Shown: positions 34,343 through 47,400, numbered from the stretch's first letter. The stretch: DNA of 64,000 nt from Bostrychus sinensis (GCA_020698575.1 CM036247.1:31100431-31164430), one strand, 5' to 3'. Numbers and translations: made by a program. Notes: generated from the sequence alone by a model not told the origin.

Positions 34343-34560
34343 CACCAGTGACCATCCCCAGAGAGAATCTATGGGTTCAGGTCTGGAGAGTTTGCTGGTC
34401 AGTCAATCCCAGTAATACAACGGTCATCTGCCCAGTGTGTGGTACTTTAGGCAGTGTGGGCAGGATCCCAAGTCCTGCTGGATGATCAAATCAGCCTCTC
34501 CATAAAGCTAGTGAGCAGAAGGAAGCATACAGTCCTCTAAAACTTCACAGTAAAAAGCCA
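34343..34560 (-). mobile_element. Tc1-like transposase fragment
   Basis: Minus-strand frames read pieces of the transposase catalytic region: an ADFI-like QD..PAHTA segment and PANSPDLNP. Stops interrupt them. Only about 220 bp remain, with no terminal repeats. Confidence 0.75.
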
Positions 34561-35957
34561 CTGTAAAAACACAGTGGAGTTAGCCCTCATACTGTTGTGG
34601 ATAAATGTCTTGGTTTGTCTACATAAAAGACAACAAAGCAAGGTTAGCCCTAAGTTATAAGGTTATGTATGATTTTATTTTGGTAACTTCATTGTAAGTG
34701 GAAGCCTTATTGTGAAAGGAGCTTAAGTGTGTGCACATGTAAGTATACTTAATATACACATACAAGACATAACAGAAAGCAAAGGTGATAAATGAACGGA
34801 GAAACGTTAAAAAAAGACTAATGATTTAGCAGCAGTCGATAGGGGAACAAGGTTTGTTTAACATACATATGTTCTCAGAATATGTTTGAGTGACGTGCAA
34901 TATATTTTCTTGTTAGATTGATATTGTGGTTATGCTAAAGAGTTAAAGTTATGCTAATGTTATGAGCTATGTAAATAAGGTATGAAGGATCTAATTGTTA
35001 TCATTATTTTGTTTTTACCTAGCTCTTACATTGGTTTATGACCTTGGATGGCTTCAGTAAAGTGTCATTAACCATCAGTTCTGGGCTTCTCAATTCAACT
35101 GCTCCTTGTGCCTTTTTTTCTCCAACACTTTTTTTTTCCTTCCCACTCAAATTTGTAGTAATATGTTTTAATATAGCACTCTGTGAGCAGCCACCTTCTT
35201 TATCCATAACTTTTTGTGGTTCATCCTCTCTGTGGAGGGGCCAATGACTGGACGGCTATTCGTAGCCCTCCACCATGATTGTGTTGTGGCTCAGAAAACC
35301 TTCCATCACAAGTTTCTCATAAAATAACTGCCAATATTTACACTATTTATATGTTATAAGTACATCACCTACAAGGCTGCAGTGCACTCTATCCCAGCTT
35401 GACAAATAGGTAAATGGTCACCCACATTACATCTAAATACTGGAATTGTAGCTCAAGAATGACAGATGACATTTTAGAACAGTAGTAGACATTCATAACC
35501 AAAGCTAATTTGACACATAGTGCATAAGTGATTATCTGGATGAACGTGATATTGTGATAAGTAATAATGTCTAGACATGCATTTATAGGATGCTGTACCT
35601 CCGGAGAGTGGGCCTAAATGAAGTTAGGATGATACAATCTGCCACTCTTGTGTCTTGAATACAACCTCTGTGACTGGGAGAGCCTGGTATGTCCAACTAA
35701 GGACATATTGTAAAGTGTGCAGGTTACAACTGCAGACATTCCTCTAACAGTCAGACCAGTTAGACCAGGGGTGTCTTCTTTCTGAGATTTCATATTTTAG
35801 AACTAGTGATAGTAAACTGCTGTGTTTATTAGTAGAGGAAGCATAGTCTGCAGGCTACTCTGCCCTGATTTAGTCCCATCCCAGCACAAAATGTTTGGAA
35901 TAGCTAAAAAGTTCTTCCAATCACAAAAAACTAACCCCTAACCCTTTCCTTATTTAC
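34561..35957. other. Intergenic stretch
   Basis: Nothing recognised. Short ORFs here lack family features. Positions 35575-35765 vaguely resemble LINE-type coding words but no frame can be followed. Confidence 0.4.
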
Positions 35958-36528
35958 AGGGGCTATATCATGCAAAATCACCTTCTTGAGCTTTCTACCA
36001 TGTTACAAAGTTGTTCCCTCGTCAAAAACATACATGGAGTTATGTTTTGTTTAATTCACGCCTGTTTAAATAATCCTGTATTATATGGCAGACTTTCTAA
36101 GGCCTCAGAACACTCGGTTCCACAAACCTCTGCCTCTCCCATGAACCCCCGCCCACTCCAGGAAGCACTGACCAATTAACAAGCCCTCTACATCCAGTCT
36201 GCTCTAATTCATTTACCCCAAAAAATCATGTAAAGCTCTGTTTCCACTCACAGCTATCTTTCAGTTATTATTTTTATTTTTATTTTTTGTAGTAAAATGG
36301 CTTTTATACAAAAGTTTAAGGAAGTAACAAGCTTTTTTCGCCACTGTTTCTGTTCAAAAGAGCATAACAGAGCTGCACTCTGCTGCCCTCTGCTGGTCTA
36401 TTCACCTGTTTCTTTAGTTTACTGTAGTAGTAAAGTAATTATAGGAAACACTTTCTTTGACTCAGATAGTGTTTTTAAAGGTTGTAAAATATGCAGTGCT
36501 GTTCTAAAAGCATAATATAGCCGCTTTA
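35958..36528 (+). repeat. MITE family A, full length
   Basis: Inverted ends are AGGGGCTATATCATGC at the left and GCATAATATAGCCGCTTTAA at the right. It is the most complete family A copy, about 570 bp. The 72-codon ORF inside (36297-36515) is repeat-derived. Confidence 0.83.
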
Positions 36529-36779
36529 ATGGATTGGATCACAAGAAACTAACCGCCAACCCTTTTCTAACTTATGGCATAACAGGTGACTTGATCTATT
36601 TTTACACCATTCCCCCCAAAACCTAAAATGTACTGTGCATTGTATTTGGTGGTAACAAGATCTGAGAAGAGTATTAGATCAGAGATTATGAGCAATCAGG
36701 AGACTGTGGGCTTATGTAGAAACCTGGTATTCCATCTTGAAGATCCTGTAGCTCTTACCAAATACATCATTGGTTAAGG

Positions 36780-37145
36780 TATACTAAACTTGTAACTTTT
36801 TAAGGTAAGGTAATCTAAGGTATACTTTAATTATCCCCATAGAGAAATTCATTTTACCATAAAATACCTACACACGTCACAATATATAGTCTCCAAGTCA
36901 TTTTATGGTTTCCATCACTGAACATAAAGAATAACCTCGTCATAGTACAATGCACCAAACTCAAGCATACACAAAATGAACGTGAAAGTGAATGGTGATC
37001 AGTGTATGTCTCTGTGTCAGCCCTGCGACTTACTGTGACTGGACAGCCCAGGGTGTATACACCACTGAAGGCCCATACTTCCTGGGATAGGCTCCAGCTA
37101 CCCGCAGCCACTAAAGTGAAAAGGCAGAAGAAGATTGATGAATGA
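36780..37145. repeat. Dispersed repeat fragments
   Basis: Positions 36805-36860 match the TTTAATTATCCCCATAGAGAAATTC type. Positions 37020-37145 match the CCCAGGGTGTATAC, GATAGGCTCCAGC and AAGATTGATGAATGATG type, both very common in fish genomes. Confidence 0.6.
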
Positions 37146-37189
37146 TGTGGTGCACTAGCATCTGCACCTCACTTGAATCAGTTGCATAA

Positions 37190-37382
37190 TATCAAACCAA
37201 GACTGTACCAGAATTAACCCAAGACTAAACCTGGTTTAATCCAACTAAAGCAGGACTAAAACAAACATAAAACTGGCTCTAAATTAAAGAAAATCAGGAC
37301 TTGAACTGCAAAAGACTGAATACCACCAGAAAAAGCCTGGCACCACCAGTGGTACCTGTACCACAATTTGAGAACCATTGGC
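37190..37382 (-). mobile_element. hAT-like MITE fragment (CAGTGGTTCTCAA family)
   Basis: It ends CTGTACCACAATTTGAGAACCATTG, the inverse of the 14745 terminus, and contains AACCAAGACTGTACCAG-like interior words. The opposite end is lost. Confidence 0.7.
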
Positions 37383-38726
37383 TTAGTGCGTTCAATAATC
37401 GACCAGTTATACAAAAATAATAAACTGTGTTCTTGACTTGAATTTAAAAAGATAATTCTCAAGCAGTCTGCAGTTTTGAAGCTTTTATGTGATTTTTTTA
37501 TTGTATGCAAACAAATCAAACAATGAAACAAAAACTTTCCTAGTAAGATTTCCACTGATTTGATTCAGTGTCGCCCAGCCATGTAAACCAACACCGAATG
37601 AGAGCGTCCCTTATTGGAGCCAAGTATGCAAACATGTGTTTAGTTATGTTTTGCTAGTATGCACAACATTGTCATTTATTAAAATCCTGTATTATAAAGC
37701 TGAGATGATGAGCTCTTACAGGGGAACTAAGCTACATTTCTTACCTTAAATTAACAGTTTTGGAATCAATGCCCGCAGCACCTCCTCCTGGCGTATCTTG
37801 GTGAAAACCCAGCCTTGCAAGAATGTGAGAACCAACCCAAAGTTCCTGGAGTCTCGGGTCTTGAGTGAAAGCAACACGTCCCAGTTAGCCATAACAACAA
37901 TACAGTGATGGCTTTTTGCTTAGTTGTTTGTCATGGCAGAAGGCAGAGGAACTGAGAGTCAAGCCGAGAGACAGAGCTTAAAATGGCTTCTTAACATGGC
38001 TATGAGCAACATGACACATAACACATAGATAAACAAACTAGCTGCCTCATAGTGGCAGCAATTTAAGCGCTAAAATTAGCAGAATGAGTCCAATGGCTGT
38101 GTATCGGCTTTAGAAATGCACAAGAAAAGTTGATTTAGCATAGCATTGCAATACATGCATACATACTTATGAGTTTTTCACAGATGACTACTATTACAAT
38201 ATGCCTGGTGGTTATACCAAAATATTAAATACTGACAAATAAAGCACAACTATCCATGATGTTTTTGTGACCTTTTTATAACTGGAAAAATAAATATCTT
38301 AACAAAACAAGAAGCCGTGTAAAAAAACTTAATAGGTGACCTTTAAATTGTGAATGTTTTACATTCTTTTGTCCAACAAGTCTCATTTTTCATCCACTTT
38401 TCTTTCCAAAGACACATTTCCCTGTGTAGAAGTGGTTATAAATCACGCTGGCAGCTAACCAATGCACTGGCTCACATCCACAGGTCAGTGAGAAAGACTT
38501 AAGGGCACAAAGAGGACACTGCAGTATTTAGCTCAGCTCATGAATGTGTGTGGACATATCCTGTAATGGAGACAAATCACCAGCACCCAGGACGTCCCGT
38601 TGAACTGAAACCTTGAGAGGGAAGCATGCATTCTGGTGTTCAAGGTAACACAGTGTCACAGTTTGAAATTATGCCATACTGCAAGTAATGTTTTTAATTT
38701 TGGTGTTGTCTCTCTAAAATAATTAA
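37383..38726. other. Intergenic stretch
   Basis: No gene recognised. AT-rich with ordinary single-copy appearance. Confidence 0.4.
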
Positions 38727-39245
38727 AGGTCCCCTAATATGCTAAATCAAATTTTTTGAGCTTTTAACAATGTTGTTTCCACCTCAAGAACATAACTTGA
38801 CTAAATACCTGAATATTCTTGTATGCTGAGGCCATCTCTTTCTCCAGAGCTGAAAACGCTCGGCTTCAAGGCTCTACACAGACACATGAAACCAGGAAGT
38901 GCTCTTGTGAGTTTCTAAAGCCCATAAGCCGTTACCAAACTCATTCTGATCATTTCAGTGCCAGTGGTGGACAAAGTACTCAAAAGCTGTAAGCAAGTAA
39001 AAGTATTGTTACTTCAAAAATAATATTACTCAAGTAGAAGTCAGAGTACCCAACAAAAATTTGACTTCAGTAAAATACTTCAGCACCTAATCCAAGCGTT
39101 CTCTGCAAAGTCAAAGTAACAGCTTCCCAAAGGAAGATGTTTTCCATATGCATTATTTTAAGTTATAAAACATGAAATACTGATGCAAAGGTCCAAAATT
39201 ATTTCAAAAAGCCCAAAAAAGCATAATACATAAGACCTCTAAATA
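38727..39245 (+). mobile_element. MITE family B with a nested MITE insertion
   Basis: Family B sequence runs 38727-38961 (AAAGGTCCCCTAATATGC start) and resumes at about 39079 with CACCTAATCCAAGCGTTCTC. Between them, 38962-39078 is a short CAGTGGTGGACAAAGTACTC element of the TACTTAAGTA type, so it inserted later or replaced the middle. Confidence 0.7.
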
Positions 39246-40181
39246 ATTCATAAAAAGATGAAACGTTATTGTGTCCCCTAATACTACAATGGCATACAGC
39301 CTATTAACCTGCTTTTTTGTTTTGTTTTGTTTTGTTTTAGCATCCTCAACACTGTCCAACACTCCACAAAATTCAAGTTCAAAACAACTACACACATCAT
39401 CAAGTACAGAGCTTCATTACTGACATGTAATACACACTTTAACTATTTTATTTTGCTCTAATAAACTGTTTAGCTGTGTTTTCCTTTGCTTTTGTTATGG
39501 CTTTCCAGAGCCAGGTCATACCAATGTGGGGGCTCATTCAGGATTTGAACCCAGGACCTCACAACCTCTCATGGGTGTGGAGATGTATTAAGCACACTCT
39601 GCAACAAGAAAGTAGTGGTTTTGGTACTTCTACCGTCCAAACACAGTGAATGAGAGTTAACTGACCCACTCATCTTGCAATTGATTAGTGATTAATCAGG
39701 GTGAGCCTTAGCACTAAAGTGTGTAAGTATTATCTGTACTCAGTAATGAATCCTCCATTTTAAAGTACCATTGCTCATTTTGGGACATCCCATACTACCC
39801 ATTTTTATGGTCAGGCGGTTTAAATGTTTTCAAGCTTGCATCTGGCCTGAATTGTGAATTTTGAAAATTGTCATGGAAGTTTATATCTTTATTTTTACAG
39901 TGCCAGTGTTTTCTCTTTCACTGCAGATCAATTCTGGCCAAAGTGGTCTTTTGTCCTGACTGACCCCAGCATTGTCTGCCAACAAACCCAATGTTACCTC
40001 AGGCCTTTTCCTCAGTCTGTGCACTTTATGTATCTTCTTTATAGATGTGCAGCGGAATTAAAAAGAAAAAAGCCAAATCGCCTGATAAGACGGTCTTCCT
40101 AACACAAGAACTGAAGCATTTACAAAGAGATTATAAAGCTACATGCAGTAAATCTAAGAATTTAATGAAAATGCTTCCGTG
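39246..40181. other. Intergenic stretch
   Basis: Positions 39475-39625 include GGATTTGAACCCAGGACCTC, a tRNA-SINE-like B-box region. Nothing else is recognised. Confidence 0.4.
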
Positions 40182-40277
40182 TTACATAAAGTAGACCTCA
40201 CTGCCAGGTTTCTTCACTTTGATTTTCATCAGTTCAAAGAAATAGTTGTTATCTTTGATGGAGGAGATACTGAGAAT
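40182..40277 (-). pseudogene. Orphan terminal coding exon (candidate gene relic)
   Basis: Read on the minus strand, a CATGCTCAG acceptor at 40278-40280 is followed by 31 open codons and TAA (40182-40184). The peptide reads ISSIKDNNYFFELMKIKVKK then PGSEVYFM, with ordinary protein-like composition. I do not recognise the family. Upstream on this strand (to 44 kb) there are only transposons and no partner exon. It could be a leftover last exon of a lost gene or a chance open stretch. Confidence 0.25.
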
Positions 40278-40499
40278 CTGAGCATGTCAACAACAGCCAA
40301 GATTCAAGTTTGCAAAAGACAAACTAATATATAAATCCAATACACTTTTAATAGGGACATAAAAAATGAGCACACCTAGAGAACAGATCTCACTTTGTCT
40401 GACACAAATCACATCAAGTGACTTTGGATTATGTAAAAGACAGATTTTTAGTAAATTAGGTCAAAGTTTCCTGGCAAGTTTCTGCATTTAACAAATTTG

Positions 40500-41010
40500 A
40501 TCAATCCTCTGTGCAAATTAAGGGTTAAAAAGGGTTAAAGTGGCCCTGACCAATAAAAAACACCCCCCAGCTTTGAGTTTGCCATTCTGAAGAAGCATTA
40601 CTTGATGTGAACCATGCCTCACACAAAAGAGCTCTCAGAAGACCTACGTGGAAGAATTGTTGACTTGCATAAAGCTGGAAAGGGTTACAAAAGTATCTCT
40701 AAAAGCATTAATAAGTCCATGGTACGACAGATTGTCTATAAATGGAGAAGGTTCAATACTGTGACCACACTGCCTAGGAGTGATTGTCCTGTAAAGATGA
40801 CTGCAAGAGCACAGCATAGAATGCTCAATGAGGTAAAGAAGAATCCTAGAGTGTCAGCTAAAGACTTACAGAAATCTCTGGCACAAGCTGACATCTTTGT
40901 TCACAAATCTACAATGGGTAAAACATTAAACAAGAATTTACTTCATGGGAGGACACCACAGAGGAAGCCACTGCTGTCCAAAAAAATAAATAAAATAAAA
41001 TAAAAAAATA
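40500..41010 (+). mobile_element. Tc1-like transposase N-terminal fragment
   Basis: A 129-codon ORF from ATG 40614 encodes the N-terminal HTH half of a Tc1-type transposase (MPHTKELSEDLRGRIVDLHK, then KSISKSINKSMVRQIVYKWR, later RVSAKDLQKSLAQADI). It stops in an A-rich stretch, before the catalytic DDE domain. No clear terminal repeat is left on the right. Confidence 0.85.
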
Positions 41011-41179
41011 CTGCTGCCTGCCCCTTTCCCCCATAACTCTTTGAAATGTGTTGGATCCTTAAAATTCAAAATGAGCAATTGTTTGTTATGTTATGTTTTT
41101 TTAATCTTTCAGCTCCTCCCTTTTTTTTTATTAGTAGTCGTCACAGCAGAGCAGTTGCGTACTAATTTGGTAAGTTTTT

Positions 41180-41335
41180 TTTGTTTGTTTGTTTTTACAC
41201 CGGATGCCATTCTTGTCACAACCAGCCACATACAGTGTCTGGAGTAGGCGATGTGGGCAAGTGTCTTGCCCAGAGACACACGATGACAGTGTGCTCTTCA
41301 AGGGAGCCTGTGGTACTTTTTTGTGCTTCATGGAT
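41180..41335 (+). repeat. Dispersed retroposon fragment
   Basis: It has ACACCGGATGCCATTCTTGTCACAACC and GTGTCTTGCCCAGAGACACACGATGACAG words of a common fish interspersed repeat. A poly(A) run follows at 41369-41387. Confidence 0.55.
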
Positions 41336-41681
41336 CTGCACCAGTATTAAGAAGTTTTCTTGGTGTAAAAAAAAAAAAAAAAAAAAATTCTAAATTTTAC
41401 TCTAATACATAATGTTGATTTAGAGCTGACCTGGACAATAGTGAAAAAAGTAGCATTTTATGGAAATTCGTCCATGGTGTTGCTGTCACTTGTGTTAGAA
41501 GTTATCTGACACGCAAGCAACATATGTATGTTGTTTCATATAACATATTATTACTACTTAAATCAATTAGGCCTAAATGTAACTTTTTAGAAATTAGTTA
41601 TTGTTTCACTTGCAAATTTTTTTTTATTGTTTGAGCCAGAAAATCACCATATTTTGATAAGGATGCGGCACCTTCCAAATA

Positions 41682-42159
41682 CACTATATTGCCAAAAGTA
41701 TTTGCTCACCTGCCTTTACACGCATATAAAGTTAATTCTTAATCCATAGGGTTTAATATGACATTGGCCCATCCTTTACATCTATAACAGGTTTAGCAGT
41801 GTTTATGGGAATTTTTGACCATTCTTCTGGAAGCGCATTTGTGAGTTCAGACGCTGATGTTGTAGAGAAGGTCTGGCTCACAGTCTTCACTCTAATTTAT
41901 CCCAAAGGTGTTCCATTGGGTTGAGGTCAGGACTCTGTGCAGCCCAGTCAAGTTCTTCCACACCAAAGTCACTCATCCATGGGCCGTGTTTTGTGCACTG
42001 GTGCCTTTCATGTTGGAACAGGAAGTGACCATCCCCAAACCTTTCCACAATGCTGCATGCTTAAGTGCTTGATTTTATTCACCTGTGGCCATGGAAGTGA
42101 TTGGAACACCTGAATTCAGTTATTTGGGTGGGTAAGTGAATACTTTTGGCAATATAGTG
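41682..42159. mobile_element. Non-autonomous Tc1-like element
   Basis: It has perfect inverted ends (CACTATATTGCCAAAAGTATT at the left, AATACTTTTGGCAATATAGTG at the right) and flanking TA target sites at 41680-41681 and 42160-42161. The interior of about 430 bp retains antisense shreds of transposase (a GWAAQSPDLNP-like stretch near 41940) but no usable frame. Confidence 0.88.
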
Positions 42160-42276
42160 TAGGTATAGCACATCCTAGCAATCCCAGACAAATTAGCTCC
42201 TTTACATTCTCTAATCTCACTTGGATTCCCTGTTGCTTGTCTTTGTCTAATGAGGACAAAAGCCTGAACAAATATA

Positions 42277-43817
42277 CACTGCTCAAAAAAATAGAGGGAA
42301 CACTTAAACAACACAGTGTAACTCCAAGTCAATCACACTTCTGTGAAATCAAACTGTGTCCACTTAGGAAGCAACACTGACTGACATCAGTTTCACTGCT
42401 GTTGTGCAAATGGAACAGACAACAGGTGGAAATTATAGGCAATTAGCAAGACTCCCCCAATAAAGGAGTGGTTCTGCAGGAGGTGACCACAGACCACTGC
42501 TCAGTTCCTATGCTTTCTGGCTGATGTTTTGGTCACTTTTGAATGCTGGCGGTGCTTTCACTCTAGTGGTAGCATGAGACAGGAGTCTACAACCCACACA
42601 AGTGGCTCAGGTAGTGCAGCTCATCCAGGATGGCACATCAATGTGAGCTGTGGCAAGAAGGTTTGCTGTGTCTGTCAGCGTAGTGTCCAGAGCATGGAGG
42701 CGCTACCAGGAGACAGGCCAGTACATCAGGAGACATGTGGAGGAGGCTGTAGGAGGGCACCAACCCAGCAGCAGGACCGCTACCTCTGAGCTCTACAAAA
42801 TGACCTCCAGCAGGCCACAGATGTGCACGTGTCTGCTCAAATGGTCAGAAACAGATTCCATGAGGGTAGTATGAGGGCCCGACGTCCACAGGTGGGGGTT
42901 GTGCTTACAGCCCAACACCGTGCAGGACGTTTGGCATTTGCCAGAGAACACCAAGATTGGCAAATTCGCCACTGGCGCCCTGTGCTCTTCACAGATGAAA
43001 GCAGGTTCTCACTGAGCACATGTGACAGACGTGACTCTGAGTCTGGAGACGCCGTGGAGAACGTTCTGCTGCCTGCAACATCCTCCAGCATGACTGGTTT
43101 GGCAGTGGGTCAGTAATGGTGTGGGGTGGCATTTCTTTGGGGGCCGCACAGCCCTCCATGGGCTCGCCAGAGGTAACCTGACTGCCATTAGGTACCGAGA
43201 TGAGATCCTCAGAGCCTTGTGAGACCATATGCTGGTGCGGGTGGCCCTGGGTTCCTCCTAATGCAAGACAATGCTAGACCTCATCGTGGCTGGAGTGTGT
43301 CAGCAGTTCCTGCAAGACAAAGGCATTGATGCTATGGACTGGCCGCCCGTTCCCCAGACCTGAATCCAATTGAGCACATCTGGGACATCATGTCTCGCTC
43401 CATCCACCAACGCCACGTTGCACCACTGACTGTCCAGGAGTGGGTGGATGCTTTAGTCCAGGTCTGGGAGGAGATCCCTCAGGAGACCATCCACCACCTC
43501 ATCAGGAGCATGCCCAGGTGTTGTAGGGAGGTCATACAGGCACGAGGAGGCCACACACTACTGAGCCTCATTTTGACTTGTTTTAAGGACATTACATCAA
43601 AGTTGGATCAGCCTGTAGTGTGTTTTTCCACTTAATTTTGAGTGTGACTCCAAATCCAGACCTCCATGGGTTAATAAATTTGATTTCCATTGATAATTTT
43701 TGGGTGATTTTGTTGTCAGCACATTCAACTATGTACATTTACAAAGTATTTAATAACAATATTTCATTAATTCAGAGCTAGGATGTGTTATTTGAGTGTT
43801 CCCTTTATTTTTTGATA
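42277..43817 (+). mobile_element. Tc1-like transposon copy 2, transposase broken
   Basis: Same family as 2462-3840, with TA at 42275-42276. It keeps the 28 bp missing in copy 1 but has an extra base early in the transposase (near 42576) and other indels. The open pieces are 42650-42874, 42823-43116 (AFAREHQDWQIRHWRPVLFT then DESRF) and 43390-43635. The right end is degenerate after CCCTTTATTTTTTGA and lacks a good TA. It is dead. Confidence 0.9.
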
Positions 43818-44427
43818 ATAATTGTAATATATAAATGTTGACATATTTGTTTTTACATTTATATTTAACTGCATCCATTCTTATGCTAATGCTACAGTTA
43901 TACCCTGTAGCCTATGTAAAAAAATAAAGTTTTATGTGCAAATTGACTTTGTTTACTTTTTTTTTGTTTTTTCTTTTTTCTTCTCACCTGTAGCAGAAGC
44001 TTATGATAATGCTAATAAGCTAACAGTTAGCGCTGTACCTGGTGTGTCCGCCTCGTGGCACTGCTCCGCTCCTACCTCACGCTCGCCGTACTCCAGGAGG
44101 AGGAGGCGTTCCCGTGGCGGGGGGTGAGCTGGTCTTTAGCACCGGTCTGTCTGTCTGCTGCTGGGCTCATTGTGGAGGGTGTACAGGTCCTGGAGGAGGG
44201 CAGCCGAGTGGACCACTACAGCTGCAGCTCCACACTCCGGACTAACCTCAGCAGGACTGCCCATGACCGTGACCTCAGCCGTGGTTTAGCCCGTGGTATG
44301 ACCGCCTGTAGACAGCGGGGCGCACCGTGACCGAGGCTCCGCGTGTGTCGCCTGCTGTAGCTCAGTCAGTCTCCCCCCTCTTGTCTTTGTTCGCCGCCGC
44401 GCTCACACATCTGTCTTTCAGCCCGCA
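43818..44427 (+). promoter_or_regulatory. GC-rich 5' region of SH3BP5
   Basis: From about 44040 the sequence turns CpG-rich and stays so through the first coding exon, as expected for a housekeeping promoter/5' UTR. A 91-codon ORF starts at 44055 (ALLRSYLTLAVLQEEEAFPW). A donor-like GTGAGC at 44123 and an acceptor-like TCTTTCAG at 44413-44420 may bound a 5' UTR intron, or a short alternative first exon. Confidence 0.5.
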
Positions 44428-47400
44428 ATGGAGCTCTCAGACCGGGAACACCGCTCCGAGGACGAGGCGGAGTACGAGGACGAGGAGGTGGACCCCAGAA
44501 TACAGGTGCAGTACTGCTCTTATTTAGGCTTTTGTAGTTTTGTGACATTTGAAGTGCTTTTAATCGACACATTTTACGTAGCTTAACCACGTACACTTTG
44601 TGTGATCATGGGACTTTATGGGTGACAAAGTGCACTGCAGCCTGTATGTCTCCTCGAGTTATAGAGAGCTTAAAAAGTCGTTGTAAAAAGAGGTTACTTT
44701 AGATTAAACTATGGATTTAGAAGCCTGCAGTCGCACAGCTTGCATTTTCACACATTATGAGCTCCATTCATCATTGCTAAAGGGCACACATCCAGCCAGC
44801 ACTGTTGATGGCATGCAGCAAAGAAAGAGAAACTCTGCACATATCATAAAAATAGAAATTTTGGGGAAAGGGGGTTAACCCAATTTACAGCTGCCTTACA
44901 TCAACAATTCTTATATCACAAACATGGATGAATGTTCTGACATTTTATGTGACTTACCATAACAATTTGTCAATGTCAAAATAACTGTTGCGACAGAAAT
45001 ATAAATTACACTGCTATAACTAAATATAAAAGTGCCATTAGTGAAACAAGATTAATTGTTTACTTTGCCAAAGGTAACGTTAAATATCAGAGCTTATCTG
45101 GTTATCAAAATATTTGACTTGTAATCATGCAGTGCATGTTTTCCTGACATTGTGCAACCTTCATGTCTTGACTTTTTCCCACTCCTTTTTGAACAGAATT
45201 TTTTTGCTCATTTCTTTCGTCTTACAGACATAGCTGTTTGTTTTTTTTTGCAATCAAATTTTAATTTGATTTTCCCCAAGTAATGTTCATGTCCAAAATC
45301 TACTTTTAACTAACCAACTAATTGACCAGTGAAGTATACAGTAGCTCTTATAGGTCGCTCATCTGTGATCTATAATGGTGTACTTTATAATAAGCAGATT
45401 GATTTAAGGCGATTAATTCTATATGATAAGTTTGTGTGTGTTTGAAATTACACTGTGTCCTATCTCCACTATAACTGATCCCATATGTCTGTAGTGTAGC
45501 ATTAGGTAAGGTTCTCCCCCTCCTCACTCCTATTTTTTTCTCTCTTTAGGGAGAGCTGGAGAAACTCAACCAGTCCACTGACGACATCAACAGATGTGAG
45601 ACCGAGCTGGAGGTCAGTCTGTGCACACACATGCACTCTTGTCCTTGGAAGGTGTGCTGTCAGTGTCACCAGTTAACGTTATGTCACTGATACAAATGGT
45701 AATCTCTTGTTTCCCTGTGTTGGCGTTGTTAACTAGCCATTGTCCAGAATGTAAACTGTCTTAGGCCCAATGTTGTCGGGCTAGACTGCAGGTACTGATG
45801 ACCCCTAATGGGATGTTGCAACATTGTTTTGTTTCAGACATATTTTGAATTATTAGGCCCAAGCAAAAGTTGAAGTGAGTGTAAGCAAGTGAGTTAGAAA
45901 AGACCTTAAAAATAGTGGAATACAGCTACAGACATGTTTGAATTTAGGCCAATGTATAGTGTGATGTTGGGCACTGACAATATTAGGTGTTGCAAGCCAA
46001 CAATGCCAACTATAAATAAAGACAATTTAGCCAGGAGGTACTTTTAATTAAACACAGTCTATAACAAATGATTTACTGAAGGAAATCATTTTGGTGCTTA
46101 GACTTCAGCAGGTAGATATGTCAGCAATGCGATAAAGGGAAAGTATGATAGTTTAGTTAGAGGAATTTTCTAGACACTGGTAATGGTGGAGAGGCTGAGG
46201 AGGCTGATGGTTCTGCTGCTGTGGTGAAGAGGAGGAGGCGGAGAGGCTGAAGGGGATGATGGTTCCGTTGCTGTGGTGGAGGGTTGCGGCAAGTAGCTGA
46301 ACAGAAGGATGACTGAGGGGAGACTAGAGCGTATATTTATGAATGGCTTGAGAGGTGATTTAATGAAAGGCAAAGGTGGCAGGCTGTGATTGGCTGACAG
46401 TAACAGACAGGTAATAGAGTAAAAGAAAGTCTTCCTCGTTGAATTTAAGCATACAGCTTTATGACTGCAGAAGGTTGGGGGTTCAAACTCCAGCTCATAA
46501 CATCCTTGTGCCTGTCCCAAAGCTTATTCTTTTTCAGGCAAAATCTCAGAAAAAAACAGTGGTGCAGATTAATACTGTAGAAAAAAAACAGAATATGACT
46601 TTAAATATTTTTTTGGTACAGTCATTTCTAACTCTGCCCTTAGCATTAAATGTGAATCTATGGTATATGTTCTTGAGCTTCATGCTTGCTTTAACAGCCT
46701 CAATGATAGAGTGTAGCAGAGACACCAGTCCTGAGTCAGCAGATAGGATCTCATGCAAGCCGGTCACCATCTCTGTCCTCTTAGGTGTTCCCGTGAACTT
46801 AAACTCCAGCATGGTTCAAAGACATCTCTTTTGTGCAGATTGGGCATTTTTAAAAGAATTACAACTAGCCCTTTGCTCTGTCTTGTGGCCAAACTGTTTA
46901 GATTGTGCTCCGTCAGCGTCCAATAAACTGGTCTACACAACAGCTCCTAGGATTTCCTTGGCAGATACTGTGTTACAGTAAACTCAATTATCTGTTTAAT
47001 GTGGTTGTTTACAAATGGCTGGCTCAGACCAAGCAGCCTTGTTCAGATCTAACTTGATGACACTTGGAATACAATTATTTGATATAACTTATGAGCAAAA
47101 CTGCAAAGTAATGAAAAGCAAACAACTGTAATATTTGATTTTATTAAATATGGGCATAAAGGCAGCTCACTTTTATACAGGTGAATTTTTATATTAAACT
47201 CTTAAACTCAAATCTACTTGGTTAAAGTCCATTGTCTTGTCACACGCCATACTGTGGAAACATGATGACTCAACAACTATTTGTACATTTGTGGTTTGTA
47301 CCAGACATGTTTCACTACAAATGGTAATGCCTAGGACCACCTTTTTGTACAGAACACTTATTATATGCTAACATATAACAGACCTGGATTTATTTTTGAT

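Noticed and set aside
36297..36515. 72-aa ORF
   Set aside because: Lies wholly inside a family A MITE that has many copies with stops in this frame.
46170..46520. 116-aa Ser/Pro-rich minus ORF
   Set aside because: It arises from an imperfect GGAGGCTGA repeat inside an intron, with no splice or conservation signal.
46439..46981. 180-aa ORF and overlapping 88-aa antisense ORF
   Set aside because: No family recognised, intronic position, and similar open length in two opposite frames suggests chance.
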